A DNA stretch of 64,000 nt from Streptomyces sp. AC512_CC834. GTDB taxonomy: Bacteria; Actinomycetota; Actinomycetes; Streptomycetales; Streptomycetaceae. The stretch covers positions 186,001 through 250,000 of the forward strand of contig NZ_JAGMUO010000097.1 of assembly GCF_019049325.1 (NCBI RefSeq), in the 5' to 3' direction. Below the pieces are notes generated by a model. That model saw nothing but the letters and a program-made list of their open reading frames with translations, had not been told where the DNA came from and did no database searches. How positions within the stretch are numbered: position 1 is the stretch's first letter; the number at the start of each line of letters is the position of its first letter. Both the position numbers and the translations under genes were made by a program. Shown piece after piece: positions 40,638 through 48,604 of the stretch.

Positions 40638-41590
40638 GGGGTCATCTCCGGGGGTACGGGGGCCTGGGCGGGCCGGCGCTTCCTGGGCAGCGTCAGGCGC
40701 CAGCGCTGGGCCGGGTCGGTGGCGATGCGGGCCCAGGCGGCGAGCACCGTCGCGGACACGGTCGTGAGCACGATGGCGAGTCCGGGCAGCACGGTGATCC
40801 ACCACGCGGTCTGGAGGTACTGCCGTCCCTGGGCGACCATGAGGCCCCAGCTCACGTCCGGGGGCTGGATTCCGATGCCCAGGAAGCTGAGCGAGGACTC
40901 GGTGAGCATCACGAAGCAGAAGTCGAGGGTGGCGACGGTCAGCAGTGTCGGCAGGGCGATGGGCAGGATGTGCCGGTAGATGATCATGCGGCTGGGGGTG
41001 CCGAAGGTCCGGGCCGCGTCGACGAACAGCCGGCTGCGCAGTTCCGCCGCCTCCGCCCGGGCGGTGCGCAGGTACACGGGGATGCGGGTCACGGCCAGGA
41101 TCAGTACGAGGTTCAGCGCGCTCGGCGAGAAGACGTACAGCACGACCACCGCGATCAGCAGCGAGGGGAAGCTGAGGATGACGTCGGCGACGCGCATGGC
41201 GACGCTTTCGCGGCGTCCGCCGTGGTAGCCCGCCCACAGTCCGAGGGCGGAGCCGATCGCCAGGGAGCACAGCACGGCCGGAACGGCCACGGACAGGGTC
41301 GTCGCCGCCGCCTCGATCAGCCGGGCCACCATGCTGCGTCCCAGGACGTCGGTGCCGAGCAGCCCGTACACCCCGTCGTCGAGGGACGGTGGGCGCAGGG
41401 AGGCGTCGAGGTCCTGGCGTTGTGCGCGGTCGCCGATGAACAACTGGCCGAAGAGGGCGACGAGTGCGACCACGGTGAGGATGACGGCTCCGGTGGCCGC
41501 TGCCCGGTCCCGGCCCAGCATCCGCCACCGGCTCGGCTGCCGGTCGCGGGCGGCGGTGGACCCCTCCGTGTCGGTCTCTGCTCGGGTCAT
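40634..41590 (-). CDS. ABC transporter permease (DppC-like), importer II
   Basis: About 318 aa from ATG 41590, which has AAGGAAG four nt before; GTG 41608, overlapping the previous stop as GTGA, is the alternative. First helix TGAVILTVVALVALFGQLF, then LLGTDVLGRSMVARLIEAA as the DppC signature, an EAA loop DAARTFGTPSRMIIYRHILP and five more helices. It forms the channel with the DppB-like protein. Confidence 0.92.
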   Translation of the reverse strand: MTRAETDTEGSTAARDRQPSRWRMLGRDRAAATGAVILTVVALVALFGQLFIGDRAQRQDLDASLRPPSLDDGVYGLLGTDVLGRSMVARLIEAAATTLSVAVPAVLCSLAIGSALGLWAGYHGGRRESVAMRVADVILSFPSLLIAVVVLYVFSPSALNLVLILAVTRIPVYLRTARAEAAELRSRLFVDAARTFGTPSRMIIYRHILPIALPTLLTVATLDFCFVMLTESSLSFLGIGIQPPDVSWGLMVAQGRQYLQTAWWITVLPGLAIVLTTVSATVLAAWARIATDPAQRWRLTLPRKRRPAQAPVPPEMTP

Positions 41591-41604
41591 GGTGCTTCCT
41601 TCGC

Positions 41605-42534
41605 TCACGCCGGCACCGCCTGACGTACTCGGGGGTCGGTCAGCGCGTGGCAGACGTCGACGAGGATGTTCAGCGCGAAGATCGTCACGGCGGTCAGGAG
41701 CACGGCAGCCTGGAGGACCGCGAAGTCGCGCTGGAGGATGGAGTCGATCATGAGCTTGCCGATGCCGGGCCAGCCGAAGATCGTCTCGACGATGACCGCG
41801 CCGTTGATGAGCCCGACCGCCAGGTCACCGGCCACGGTCAGGACCGGCGTCACTGCGTTGCGCAGGGCGTGGCCGAAGACCACCCGGCCGGGTGCGGCGC
41901 CCTTGCTGCGGGCGATCTTGACGTAGGGCGCGGACAGTGCGGTGACCATGCTGCCGCGGACCACCTGGACCAGGACGCCGAAGGGGCGGATGAGCAGGGT
42001 CGCGATGGGCAGCACCCAGATCTCGGGGCCGCCGAGGGTGCCCGAGGTCGGCAGCAGTCCGAGGCTCACGCCGAAGACCAGCACGCCCATGATGGCGAAC
42101 CAGAAGTCGGGGATGCTGGCGGCCGTCATCGACAGCAGGCTGGCGATCCGGTCGATGAGGGAGTTGGGGCGGTAGGCCGCGAGGCTGCCGACCAGCACGG
42201 CTCCGGTGATCGCCAGCAGCATGGTGACGCCGGCGAGTTGGAGGGTGACGGGGAAGGCGTCGAGCACCATCGAACCGGCCGACTGCCCGGTCCGCAGCGA
42301 GGTGCCGAAGTCCAGGTGTGCCGCGTCGACGAGGTAGTTCCACAACTGCGCGGGGATCGAGAGGTCGAAGCCCTGCGCGGCGGAGAACTCCGCGCGTTGC
42401 TCGGGGGTGGCGCTCAGCGGGAGGTAGAGGTCGACGGGATTGCCGGTCATCCGGGCCAGGAAGAACACGCCGAGGACGACGCAGACGAGGGGGACGGCGC
42501 TGGAGAGGACGCGTTTGCGCAGGAACGGGATCAT
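41605..42534 (-). CDS. ABC transporter permease (DppB-like), importer II
   Basis: A 309-aa permease with TM1 at ~10-30, the periplasmic loop YLVDAAHLDFGTSLRTGQS, six helices in total and the EAA loop ARSKGAAPGRVVFGHALRN. The C-terminus LNILVDVCHALTDPRVR is the standard DppB ending. It starts one nt after the binding-protein stop, so translation is coupled. Confidence 0.93.
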   Translation of the reverse strand: MIPFLRKRVLSSAVPLVCVVLGVFFLARMTGNPVDLYLPLSATPEQRAEFSAAQGFDLSIPAQLWNYLVDAAHLDFGTSLRTGQSAGSMVLDAFPVTLQLAGVTMLLAITGAVLVGSLAAYRPNSLIDRIASLLSMTAASIPDFWFAIMGVLVFGVSLGLLPTSGTLGGPEIWVLPIATLLIRPFGVLVQVVRGSMVTALSAPYVKIARSKGAAPGRVVFGHALRNAVTPVLTVAGDLAVGLINGAVIVETIFGWPGIGKLMIDSILQRDFAVLQAAVLLTAVTIFALNILVDVCHALTDPRVRQAVPA

Positions 42535-42535
42535 G

Positions 42536-44128
42536 TCAGTGCTTCGCCCCCTTGGCCGGGTGGACCTCGGCGAGCCGCAGTTCGTCCCCGGTGGCGGAGT
42601 TGGGTCGGTAGCGGATCGACCGGGACAGGCCGAGCAGTCCGCTCATGTGGGCGAGATGGGCGTACTGGACGACGGTCTTGTTCTGGTCGGCGAGCAGGGC
42701 GGCGAAGGCCTTCTGCCGTTTCTCGCCCGAGAGCGCGCCGGCTTCGGCGATGCGCCGGTCGAGTTCCTTGGTGCCGAACGTGGACTGCGGGCCGTCGCTG
42801 AGCAGGTACTGGCTGGTGGTGAAGGCGGCGTCGCCGGCCTGGTTGCCGTGCATCATCAGCAGGGCGATGGGGCCGACGTCCTTCGGCAGCGGGCGTAGCT
42901 GGTACTGGAGGTGGGTGGCGGTGTCGGCCATGCGGACCTTGACGTTCAGCCCGATCTCCGCCATCTGGTACTGCAGGGCCTCGGCCGTTTCCGACACTCC
43001 CGAGAACATGCCGTTGCGGGCGACCAGGGTGATCTGCCGGTCGGTGGGCACGCCGTCCGCCTCGGCCTCCCGCACCAGGGCGCGGGCCTCGGGGACGTTC
43101 TGCCGGGTCGGTTCGATCGCGTCGTTGTGTCCCACCACTCCGGGCGGGACCAGTTGGCCGGCCGGTTGGGCGAGACCGCCGAGCAGGGCGTCGATGATGC
43201 CCTCGCGGTCCACGGCCAGGTCGATGGCGCGGCGCACCCTGATGTCGTCGAGCGGGGCCTCGCGGCCGTCCAGCCGCAGGGCGGTGGTCTCGTTGTTGGG
43301 GTAGGCGACGGTCGTGTCCTTCTCCGCCTCCATCGGGTCGAGCGCGACGGCGATCTCCGCCTCGCCCTTGTCGATCATGGCCGCGCGCACGCTCGCGTCG
43401 CTGCGCCAGACGTAGCGGGCCCGGGCGAAGTCGGGGGCCTCGCCCCAGTAGTCGTCGAAGCGGTTGAGGGAGATCGCCGCTCCGGGCTGCCAGGAGCGGA
43501 CGGCGTAGGGGCCGGTGCCGATCGGTGTGCGGACCTTGGCGGTCCTGTCGGTCGTGCGGGGCACGATCTCCACGAAGCTCAGGCGCAGCGGCAGGATGGG
43601 GTCGGGTTTCTCGGTGGTGACGGTCAGCCGGCCGTCGTTCACCGCCTTCACCTCGAGGTCGTCGTTGCCGAAGACATAGCCCTCGACGTTGCAGGCGAGG
43701 TCGGAGTTGACCGCCCGGTCGATGGAGAAGGCGGCGTCCTCGGCGGTGAAGGGCGCGCCGTTCTGGAAGGTCACCCCGGAGCGGATGTCGAAGGTCCAGG
43801 TGCGGGGTGCGGTCTGCTTCCAGCCGGTCGCCAGCAGGGGGTTCAGCTCACCGGACGCGGGATCGCGTTCGACCAGGGGTTCGGTGATGTTGGACCGGAC
43901 CACGACACCGGTGCCGGTCAGTGATGCCTCGCAGGGTTCCAGGGTCGGTGGTTCCTGGGTGAGCACCACCCGCAGGGTGCGGCCGTCGGCGCGGCCGGTG
44001 TCGCCACCCGCGCTGTTGGCCACGGCGCACCCACTGGAGGTGAGCACGACGCCCGCCAGCAGCATGGCGCTCATGGAGTGGGCCCGCCTCGGTGCGGGGC
44101 GCCGGGTGGGTGAAACGGAGGACTTCAT
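42536..44128 (-). CDS. ABC transporter substrate-binding lipoprotein, family 5, importer II
   Basis: A 530-aa lipoprotein with lipobox TSSGC (Cys34) after a basic N-terminus. SBP_bac_5 motifs include EPPTLEPCEASLTG, WTFDIRSGVTFQNGAPFTAED, TPIGTGPYAVRSWQPG and LNRFDDYWGE. It is the first gene of importer II and divergent from the first dehydrogenase of the glucarate operon, with a 209-nt gap. The natural reading is that it delivers a sugar acid or a uronate oligomer, but the fold alone cannot show that; a peptide remains possible. Confidence 0.92.
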   Translation of the reverse strand: MKSSVSPTRRPAPRRAHSMSAMLLAGVVLTSSGCAVANSAGGDTGRADGRTLRVVLTQEPPTLEPCEASLTGTGVVVRSNITEPLVERDPASGELNPLLATGWKQTAPRTWTFDIRSGVTFQNGAPFTAEDAAFSIDRAVNSDLACNVEGYVFGNDDLEVKAVNDGRLTVTTEKPDPILPLRLSFVEIVPRTTDRTAKVRTPIGTGPYAVRSWQPGAAISLNRFDDYWGEAPDFARARYVWRSDASVRAAMIDKGEAEIAVALDPMEAEKDTTVAYPNNETTALRLDGREAPLDDIRVRRAIDLAVDREGIIDALLGGLAQPAGQLVPPGVVGHNDAIEPTRQNVPEARALVREAEADGVPTDRQITLVARNGMFSGVSETAEALQYQMAEIGLNVKVRMADTATHLQYQLRPLPKDVGPIALLMMHGNQAGDAAFTTSQYLLSDGPQSTFGTKELDRRIAEAGALSGEKRQKAFAALLADQNKTVVQYAHLAHMSGLLGLSRSIRYRPNSATGDELRLAEVHPAKGAKH

Positions 44129-44225
44129 CGTCGCGTGTCTCCGGGGAAGTGCTGATGTGTCACGTTCCGAACTCGGGGGTGTGGGGCCGCCTCTGCCGTC
44201 TGTCTACACTTGCGTACTCAGTCTG

Positions 44226-44236
44226 CATCTGTGAAC
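44226..44236. promoter_or_regulatory. Copy 1 of a shared CATCTGTGRAC motif
   Basis: CATCTGTGAAC sits in the gap between importer II and the first dehydrogenase gene. Its reverse complement with one change, GTCCACAGATG, recurs at 45348-45358 beside the glucarate dehydratase promoter. Two copies at the two divergent control regions of one pathway suggest a common regulator. No regulator gene is adjacent. Confidence 0.45.
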
Positions 44237-44337
44237 GCGAAGCTAAACCGGTGCCGGGGCAGCGTCAAGACATGCGGAGGATCGGACCTTCTCCGAGCGA
44301 CGCGCTCCGCGGCACCCGAACCGACGGGAGCGTCACC

Positions 44338-45318
44338 TTGTCCACCTTCCCCACCCCTGCCAACGCCCCGGGCACCGTCCTCCAGGTGTCTGCCCTGCTC
44401 CCCGCCCTGGAGAGGGCGCTGAGCGAGCACTACCGCGCCGTGCGTCTGACCGAAGTCCCCGACCCGGCCGCCTACTTGCGCGACCACGGGAGCGAGGTGG
44501 CGGCGGCGGTGACGAGCGCGCGGACCGGTGTGAGCGACGCGCTGATGGACGCCCTGCCCCGGCTCGGGGCGATCGTGCACTTCGGCGTCGGTTACGAGAC
44601 CACCGACGTGGTCCGGGCCCGTGCCCGGGGCATCGACGTCAGCAACACCCCCGACGTGCTCACCGACTGCGTGGCCGACCTCGCCGTCGGCGCCCTGATC
44701 GACGTCATGCGCAGGCTGTCGGCCGCCGACCGGTACGTGCGCGAGGGCGCCTGGGCGGCCGCGCCCTTCCCCCTGGCCGACCGGGTGAGCGGGAAGCGGG
44801 TCGGCATCCTGGGTCTCGGCCGGATCGGCCGGGCCGTCGCGCGCCGGCTCGACGGCTTCGGGGTGGACATCGCGTACTGCACCCGCACCCCGGTTCCCGG
44901 GGTCCGCCACCCTCACCTGCCCAGTGCCGAGGCCCTGGCCGAGGCGTGCGACGCGCTGGTCGTCACGGTGGCCGGGGGCGGGGGCACCCGGGGCCTGGTC
45001 TCGGGCGCGGTGCTGGACGCGCTCGGGCCCCGGGGGTACCTGGTCAACGTCGCACGGGGCAGCGTCGTGGACGAGGCCGCCCTGGTGGCAGCGGTGACGG
45101 AGGGCCGGATCGCGGGGGCGGCGCTCGACGTCTTCGCCGACGAGCCGAACGTGCCGCGGGCGCTGCTGGAGTCGGACCGGGTCGTGCTGCTGCCGCACAT
45201 CGCCAGCGCCACCCACGAGACCCGGGCCGCCATGGGCGACCTGGCCCTGCGCAACCTCCAGCGGTTCATGACGGAGGGCACCCTGCTCACACCGGTCCCC
45301 CGACACCCGGCCCATTGA
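44338..45318 (+). CDS. D-2-hydroxyacid dehydrogenase (first copy)
   Basis: About 326 aa from TTG 44338, which has GGGAG seven nt before; ATG 44272 is a longer alternative. The NAD-binding motif GILGLGRIGRAVARRL (GxGxxG), the catalytic Arg in LVNVARGSVVDE and His in LLPHIASATH follow the family layout, with the Glu in FADEP. It resembles GyaR/glyoxylate-type reductases. Its place before the glucarate dehydratase gene suggests it interconverts a 2-oxo and 2-hydroxy acid of the same pathway. Confidence 0.88.
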   Translation: MSTFPTPANAPGTVLQVSALLPALERALSEHYRAVRLTEVPDPAAYLRDHGSEVAAAVTSARTGVSDALMDALPRLGAIVHFGVGYETTDVVRARARGIDVSNTPDVLTDCVADLAVGALIDVMRRLSAADRYVREGAWAAAPFPLADRVSGKRVGILGLGRIGRAVARRLDGFGVDIAYCTRTPVPGVRHPHLPSAEALAEACDALVVTVAGGGGTRGLVSGAVLDALGPRGYLVNVARGSVVDEAALVAAVTEGRIAGAALDVFADEPNVPRALLESDRVVLLPHIASATHETRAAMGDLALRNLQRFMTEGTLLTPVPRHPAH

Positions 45319-45358
45319 CACCGGCCCGCGCGTATGCCTACAACTATGTCCACAGATG
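45315..45358 (+). promoter_or_regulatory. Promoter of the glucarate dehydratase operon
   Basis: TTGACA (45315-45320, overlapping the previous stop codon) and TACAAC (45339-45344) form a promoter with an 18-bp spacer. The motif GTCCACAGATG (45348-45358) lies across the predicted start of transcription, the normal place for a repressor site. The gene starts at 45389 after GAGG. Confidence 0.6.
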
Positions 45359-45388
45359 AGAACGCCGACTACATATGAGGACGGCAGC

Positions 45389-46663
45389 ATGGCTGGCACC
45401 TCCGAACGCATCGTCGACGTCACCGTGACCCCCGTGGCCTTCCGGGACCCTCCCCTGCTCAACTCGGTGGGCGTGCACGAGCCCTACGCGCTGCGCACGG
45501 TCGTGGAGATCACCACGGAGGGCGGGGTCGGCGGCGTCGGCGAGACCTACGGCGGCACCCTGCACCTGGAACGACTGCGCCGCGCCGCCGCCGAACTGGT
45601 CGGCATGGACGTCTGGAGCCTCAACGACCTGATCGCCCGCACCACGCGTGCCCTGGGGACCGACACCTCGGGCGGCGACGGCATGGCCGGGATGGTCACC
45701 GGCAGCAGCGCCGTGGACCGGGTCATGTCGCCGTTCGACGTCGCCTGCATGGACATCCAGGGCAAGCTCGTGGGCCGGCCGGTCAGCGACCTGCTGGGCG
45801 GAGCGGTACGCCCCTCGGTCCCCTACAGCGCGTACCTCTTCTACAAGTGGGCGGGGCACCCCGGCCAGGAGGACGACGACTGGGGCGCCGCCCTCGACCC
45901 GGCGGGCCTGGTCGACCAGGCCCGCCGCATGATCGACCAGTACGGCTTCTCCTCCATCAAGCTCAAGGGCGGCGTCCTGGCGCCGGACGAGGAGATCGCG
46001 GCGGTGCGGGCGCTGCGGGAGGCGTTCCCGGACCATCCCCTGCGCCTGGACCCCAACGCGGTCTGGAGCGTCGAGACGTCCCTGCGCGTCGCCCGCGAAC
46101 TGGGCGGCGTCCTGCAGTACCTGGAGGACCCGGCGGAGGGCATCGACGGCATGGCGGCCGTGGCCGCGGGCACCCCGACCCCGCTGGCCACCAACATGTG
46201 CGTCGTCTCCTTCGACGACCTCGCGCCCGCGGTGGCCCGAGGAGCGGTGGGCATCGTGCTGTCCGACCACCACTTCTGGGGCGGCCTGCGGCGCTGCGGC
46301 AGGCTCTCGGCGATCTGCGAGACCTTCGGGCTCGGTCTGTCGATGCACTCCAACTCGCACCTGGGCATCAGCCTCGCCGCGATGACCCACCTGGCGGCGG
46401 CGACACCCCGGCTGACCTACGCCTGTGACACGCACTGGCCGTGGAAACGTCCCGACGAGGACGTCGTCGACCCCACGCCGCTGCGGTTCAGCGAGGGCTC
46501 CCTCGCCGTGCCCACAGCTCCCGGTCTGGGCGTGGAACTGGACCGGGAGGCACTCGCCCGGCTCCACCGGCAGTACCTCGACTGCGGGCTGCGCGACCGC
46601 GACGACACCGGCTACCTGCGGAGCGTCGATCCGTCCTTCTCGCTCAAGACCCCCCGGTGGTGA
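45389..46663 (+). CDS. gudD: Glucarate dehydratase
   Basis: A 424-aa enolase-superfamily protein. Active-site residues match glucarate dehydratase: Lys191/Lys193 (IKLKGG), metal ligands Asp221 (RLDPNAVW), Glu246 (LEDP) and Asn269 (ATNMC), with Asp293 (LSDHHFWGG) and His320 (SMHSNSHLGIS). The segment GGVLAPDEE and MHSNSHLGIS are diagnostic of the GlucD subgroup. It converts D-glucarate (or L-idarate) to 5-dehydro-4-deoxy-D-glucarate. The KdgD that uses this product is encoded two genes downstream, so the assignment is well supported by context. Confidence 0.9.
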   Translation: MAGTSERIVDVTVTPVAFRDPPLLNSVGVHEPYALRTVVEITTEGGVGGVGETYGGTLHLERLRRAAAELVGMDVWSLNDLIARTTRALGTDTSGGDGMAGMVTGSSAVDRVMSPFDVACMDIQGKLVGRPVSDLLGGAVRPSVPYSAYLFYKWAGHPGQEDDDWGAALDPAGLVDQARRMIDQYGFSSIKLKGGVLAPDEEIAAVRALREAFPDHPLRLDPNAVWSVETSLRVARELGGVLQYLEDPAEGIDGMAAVAAGTPTPLATNMCVVSFDDLAPAVARGAVGIVLSDHHFWGGLRRCGRLSAICETFGLGLSMHSNSHLGISLAAMTHLAAATPRLTYACDTHWPWKRPDEDVVDPTPLRFSEGSLAVPTAPGLGVELDREALARLHRQYLDCGLRDRDDTGYLRSVDPSFSLKTPRW

Positions 46664-46670
46664 CCCCCAC

Positions 46671-47657
46671 GTGCGCATCATGTTCGACCACCGCATCCTG
46701 AGCCGGTTCCAGGAGCCGCTCAAGGCGCGTACCGAGGGCAGCCACGACTGGCTGGACGCCTGCGACTGGGACGCGACACGGATCTCCGAAGCCCTCCCCG
46801 GCGTCGAGGTCTACATCGGCTCGAAGCTGCCGGCCGAGGACGCCCGACGGGCCGCGCGGCTGCGGCTCGTCCACGTCGTCGGCGCCGGCTACGACGGCAT
46901 CGCGCTGGACGCGCTGGGTCCCGGGGTCACGGTCGCCACCACGCACCACCACGGCCGCTCCATCGCCGAGTACGTCCTCATGTCCGTCCTGATGCTCTCC
47001 CGCGACGTGCTGGGCGCCGACCGCGAACTGCGCGCCGGGCGGTGGCGCAACGTGGCCGTGGACTCCGGGCTCGACTTCGCGACGACGCTGCGAGAGCGGC
47101 GTGTGGGCATCATCGGGTTCGGCGAGACCGGCACCGAGGTCGCCCGGCTGTGTCAGGCGGTCGGCCTCGGCGTGCGCGCCGTGCGACGCGATCCCTCGGC
47201 CCCCTTCCCCGCCGACCTGCGGCCCGACTGGGTCGGCGGGAACGACCGGCTGCCCGACCTGCTCGCCGAGTCCGACGTCGTGGTGGTCACGGTCCCGCTG
47301 GGCCCCGCCACCCGCGGGCTGATCGGCCCGGCCGAACTCGCCGCCATGGGGCCCGGGTCACTGCTGGTCAACGTGGCGCGAGGGCCGGTGGTACAGGAGG
47401 AGGCGTTGTACGGGGCACTGCGCTCCGGTGCCATCGGCGGCGCCGCGCTGGACGTGTGGTGGTCCGGCCCGCCCCAGGCGCCGAGCCGGCTGCCGTTCCA
47501 CGAGCTGCCCAACGTGCTCATGACCCCGCACCACTCGGGTCACACCACCGACACCTTCGCCGCGCGCGCCGCGGAGATCGCCGACAACATCGGGCGCCTG
47601 CAGCGCGGAGAGCCGCTCTCGGGCGTCGTCCGCTCCACCGTCCCTCCCACACGTTAG
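46671..47657 (+). CDS. D-2-hydroxyacid dehydrogenase (second copy)
   Basis: A 328-aa protein from GTG 46671, 7 nt after GudD. NAD motif VGIIGFGETGTEVARL, catalytic Arg in LLVNVARGPVVQEE and His in TPHHSGHT. The C-terminal DVWWSGPP replaces the usual D-F-EEP, so the acidic partner near the catalytic His is altered. It is only distantly similar to the copy at 44338. Standard glucarate routes have no such step, so its substrate (perhaps a 2-oxo acid such as tartronate semialdehyde or dioxopentanoate-related acid) is unknown. Confidence 0.88.
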   Translation: MRIMFDHRILSRFQEPLKARTEGSHDWLDACDWDATRISEALPGVEVYIGSKLPAEDARRAARLRLVHVVGAGYDGIALDALGPGVTVATTHHHGRSIAEYVLMSVLMLSRDVLGADRELRAGRWRNVAVDSGLDFATTLRERRVGIIGFGETGTEVARLCQAVGLGVRAVRRDPSAPFPADLRPDWVGGNDRLPDLLAESDVVVVTVPLGPATRGLIGPAELAAMGPGSLLVNVARGPVVQEEALYGALRSGAIGGAALDVWWSGPPQAPSRLPFHELPNVLMTPHHSGHTTDTFAARAAEIADNIGRLQRGEPLSGVVRSTVPPTR

Positions 47658-47667
47658 GAAACCACTC

Positions 47668-48582
47668 GTGCTCGAAGGCGTTCTCTTCTTTCCCGTCACC
47701 CCCTTCACCGCCACCGGTGAGGTCGACCTCGACGCCCTGCGCCACCACGTCTCGGCAGGCGTGGACGCCGGACCGGGCGGGGTGTTCGTCGCCTGCGGCA
47801 CCGGCGAGTTCCATGCCCTGGACCACGAGGAGTACGCCGCCGTCCTGCGCGGCGCCGTCGAAGCGGCGGCGGGACGCGTCCCGGTGTACGCCGGGGTCGG
47901 GGGCGCGCTGGGCCTGGCCCGGCAGTTCGCCCGGTCCGCCGCCGAGGCCGGTGCGGACGGCCTGCTGCTCATGCCTCCCTACCTGGTCGAGTCACCTGCC
48001 GCGGGACTCGTCGCCTACGCGCGCACAGTCGGGCAGGAGACGGATCTGCCCCTGATCGTCTACAACCGGGCGAACGCCCGCTTCGACGAGGCCTCGGCGG
48101 CGGAGGTGGCCCAGCTTCCGACCGTGACGGGCTTCAAGGACGGCACCGGCGACCTCGACCTGGTCGCACGGATCGTCCCCGCCGTACGTGACACGCTCGG
48201 CGCGACCGGCAAGAGCTTCCAGTTCTTCAACGGCATGCCGACGGCCGAGGCGAGCCAGCCCGCCTACCGGGCACTGGGCGTCGAGCTGTACTCCTCGGCC
48301 GCCTTCGCCTTCGCACCGGACATCTCCCTCGCCTTCCACCGGGCGATCGAGGACGGCGACCAGGAGCGGATCGACGCGCTCCAGCGGACCTTCTTCCATC
48401 CTCTGGTCCGGCTGCGCAAGCGGGTGCCGGGGTACGCGGTGTCGTTGGTGAAGGCGGGGGTGACCCTGTCCGGCATCAAGGCCGGTCCGGTCCGCCCGCC
48501 GCTGACGCCGCTCACGGCGGCCGAGACCGAGGAACTGGCGGCCATCGTCGCCGAGGGGCGGGCGGTGCTCGGCCTGTCCTAG
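47668..48582 (+). CDS. kdgD: 5-dehydro-4-deoxyglucarate dehydratase (KdgD), DHDPS/NAL family
   Basis: A 304-aa class I aldolase-fold barrel from GTG 47668 with TTAGGAAA. KdgD features are LEGVLFFPVTPF at the start, CGTGEFHALDHEE, IVYNRAN with the catalytic Tyr, and the Schiff-base Lys in GFKDGTGDLD. It dehydrates and decarboxylates 5-dehydro-4-deoxyglucarate to 2,5-dioxopentanoate plus CO2. This completes the pathway begun by GudD; the 2,5-dioxopentanoate dehydrogenase expected next is not in the window. The gene ends 14 nt before the convergent FGE gene. Confidence 0.92.
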   Translation: MLEGVLFFPVTPFTATGEVDLDALRHHVSAGVDAGPGGVFVACGTGEFHALDHEEYAAVLRGAVEAAAGRVPVYAGVGGALGLARQFARSAAEAGADGLLLMPPYLVESPAAGLVAYARTVGQETDLPLIVYNRANARFDEASAAEVAQLPTVTGFKDGTGDLDLVARIVPAVRDTLGATGKSFQFFNGMPTAEASQPAYRALGVELYSSAAFAFAPDISLAFHRAIEDGDQERIDALQRTFFHPLVRLRKRVPGYAVSLVKAGVTLSGIKAGPVRPPLTPLTAAETEELAAIVAEGRAVLGLS

Positions 48583-48604
48583 GTGCTCAGCCGGTCCTAG
48601 GTGC
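48576..48604. repeat. 11-bp direct repeat carrying both convergent stop codons
   Basis: GTCCTAGGTGC occurs at 48576-48586 and 48594-48604. The palindromic CCTAGG core supplies TAG on both strands, so the first copy ends KdgD and the second ends FGE. A local duplication at the convergent junction is likely. Confidence 0.7.
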
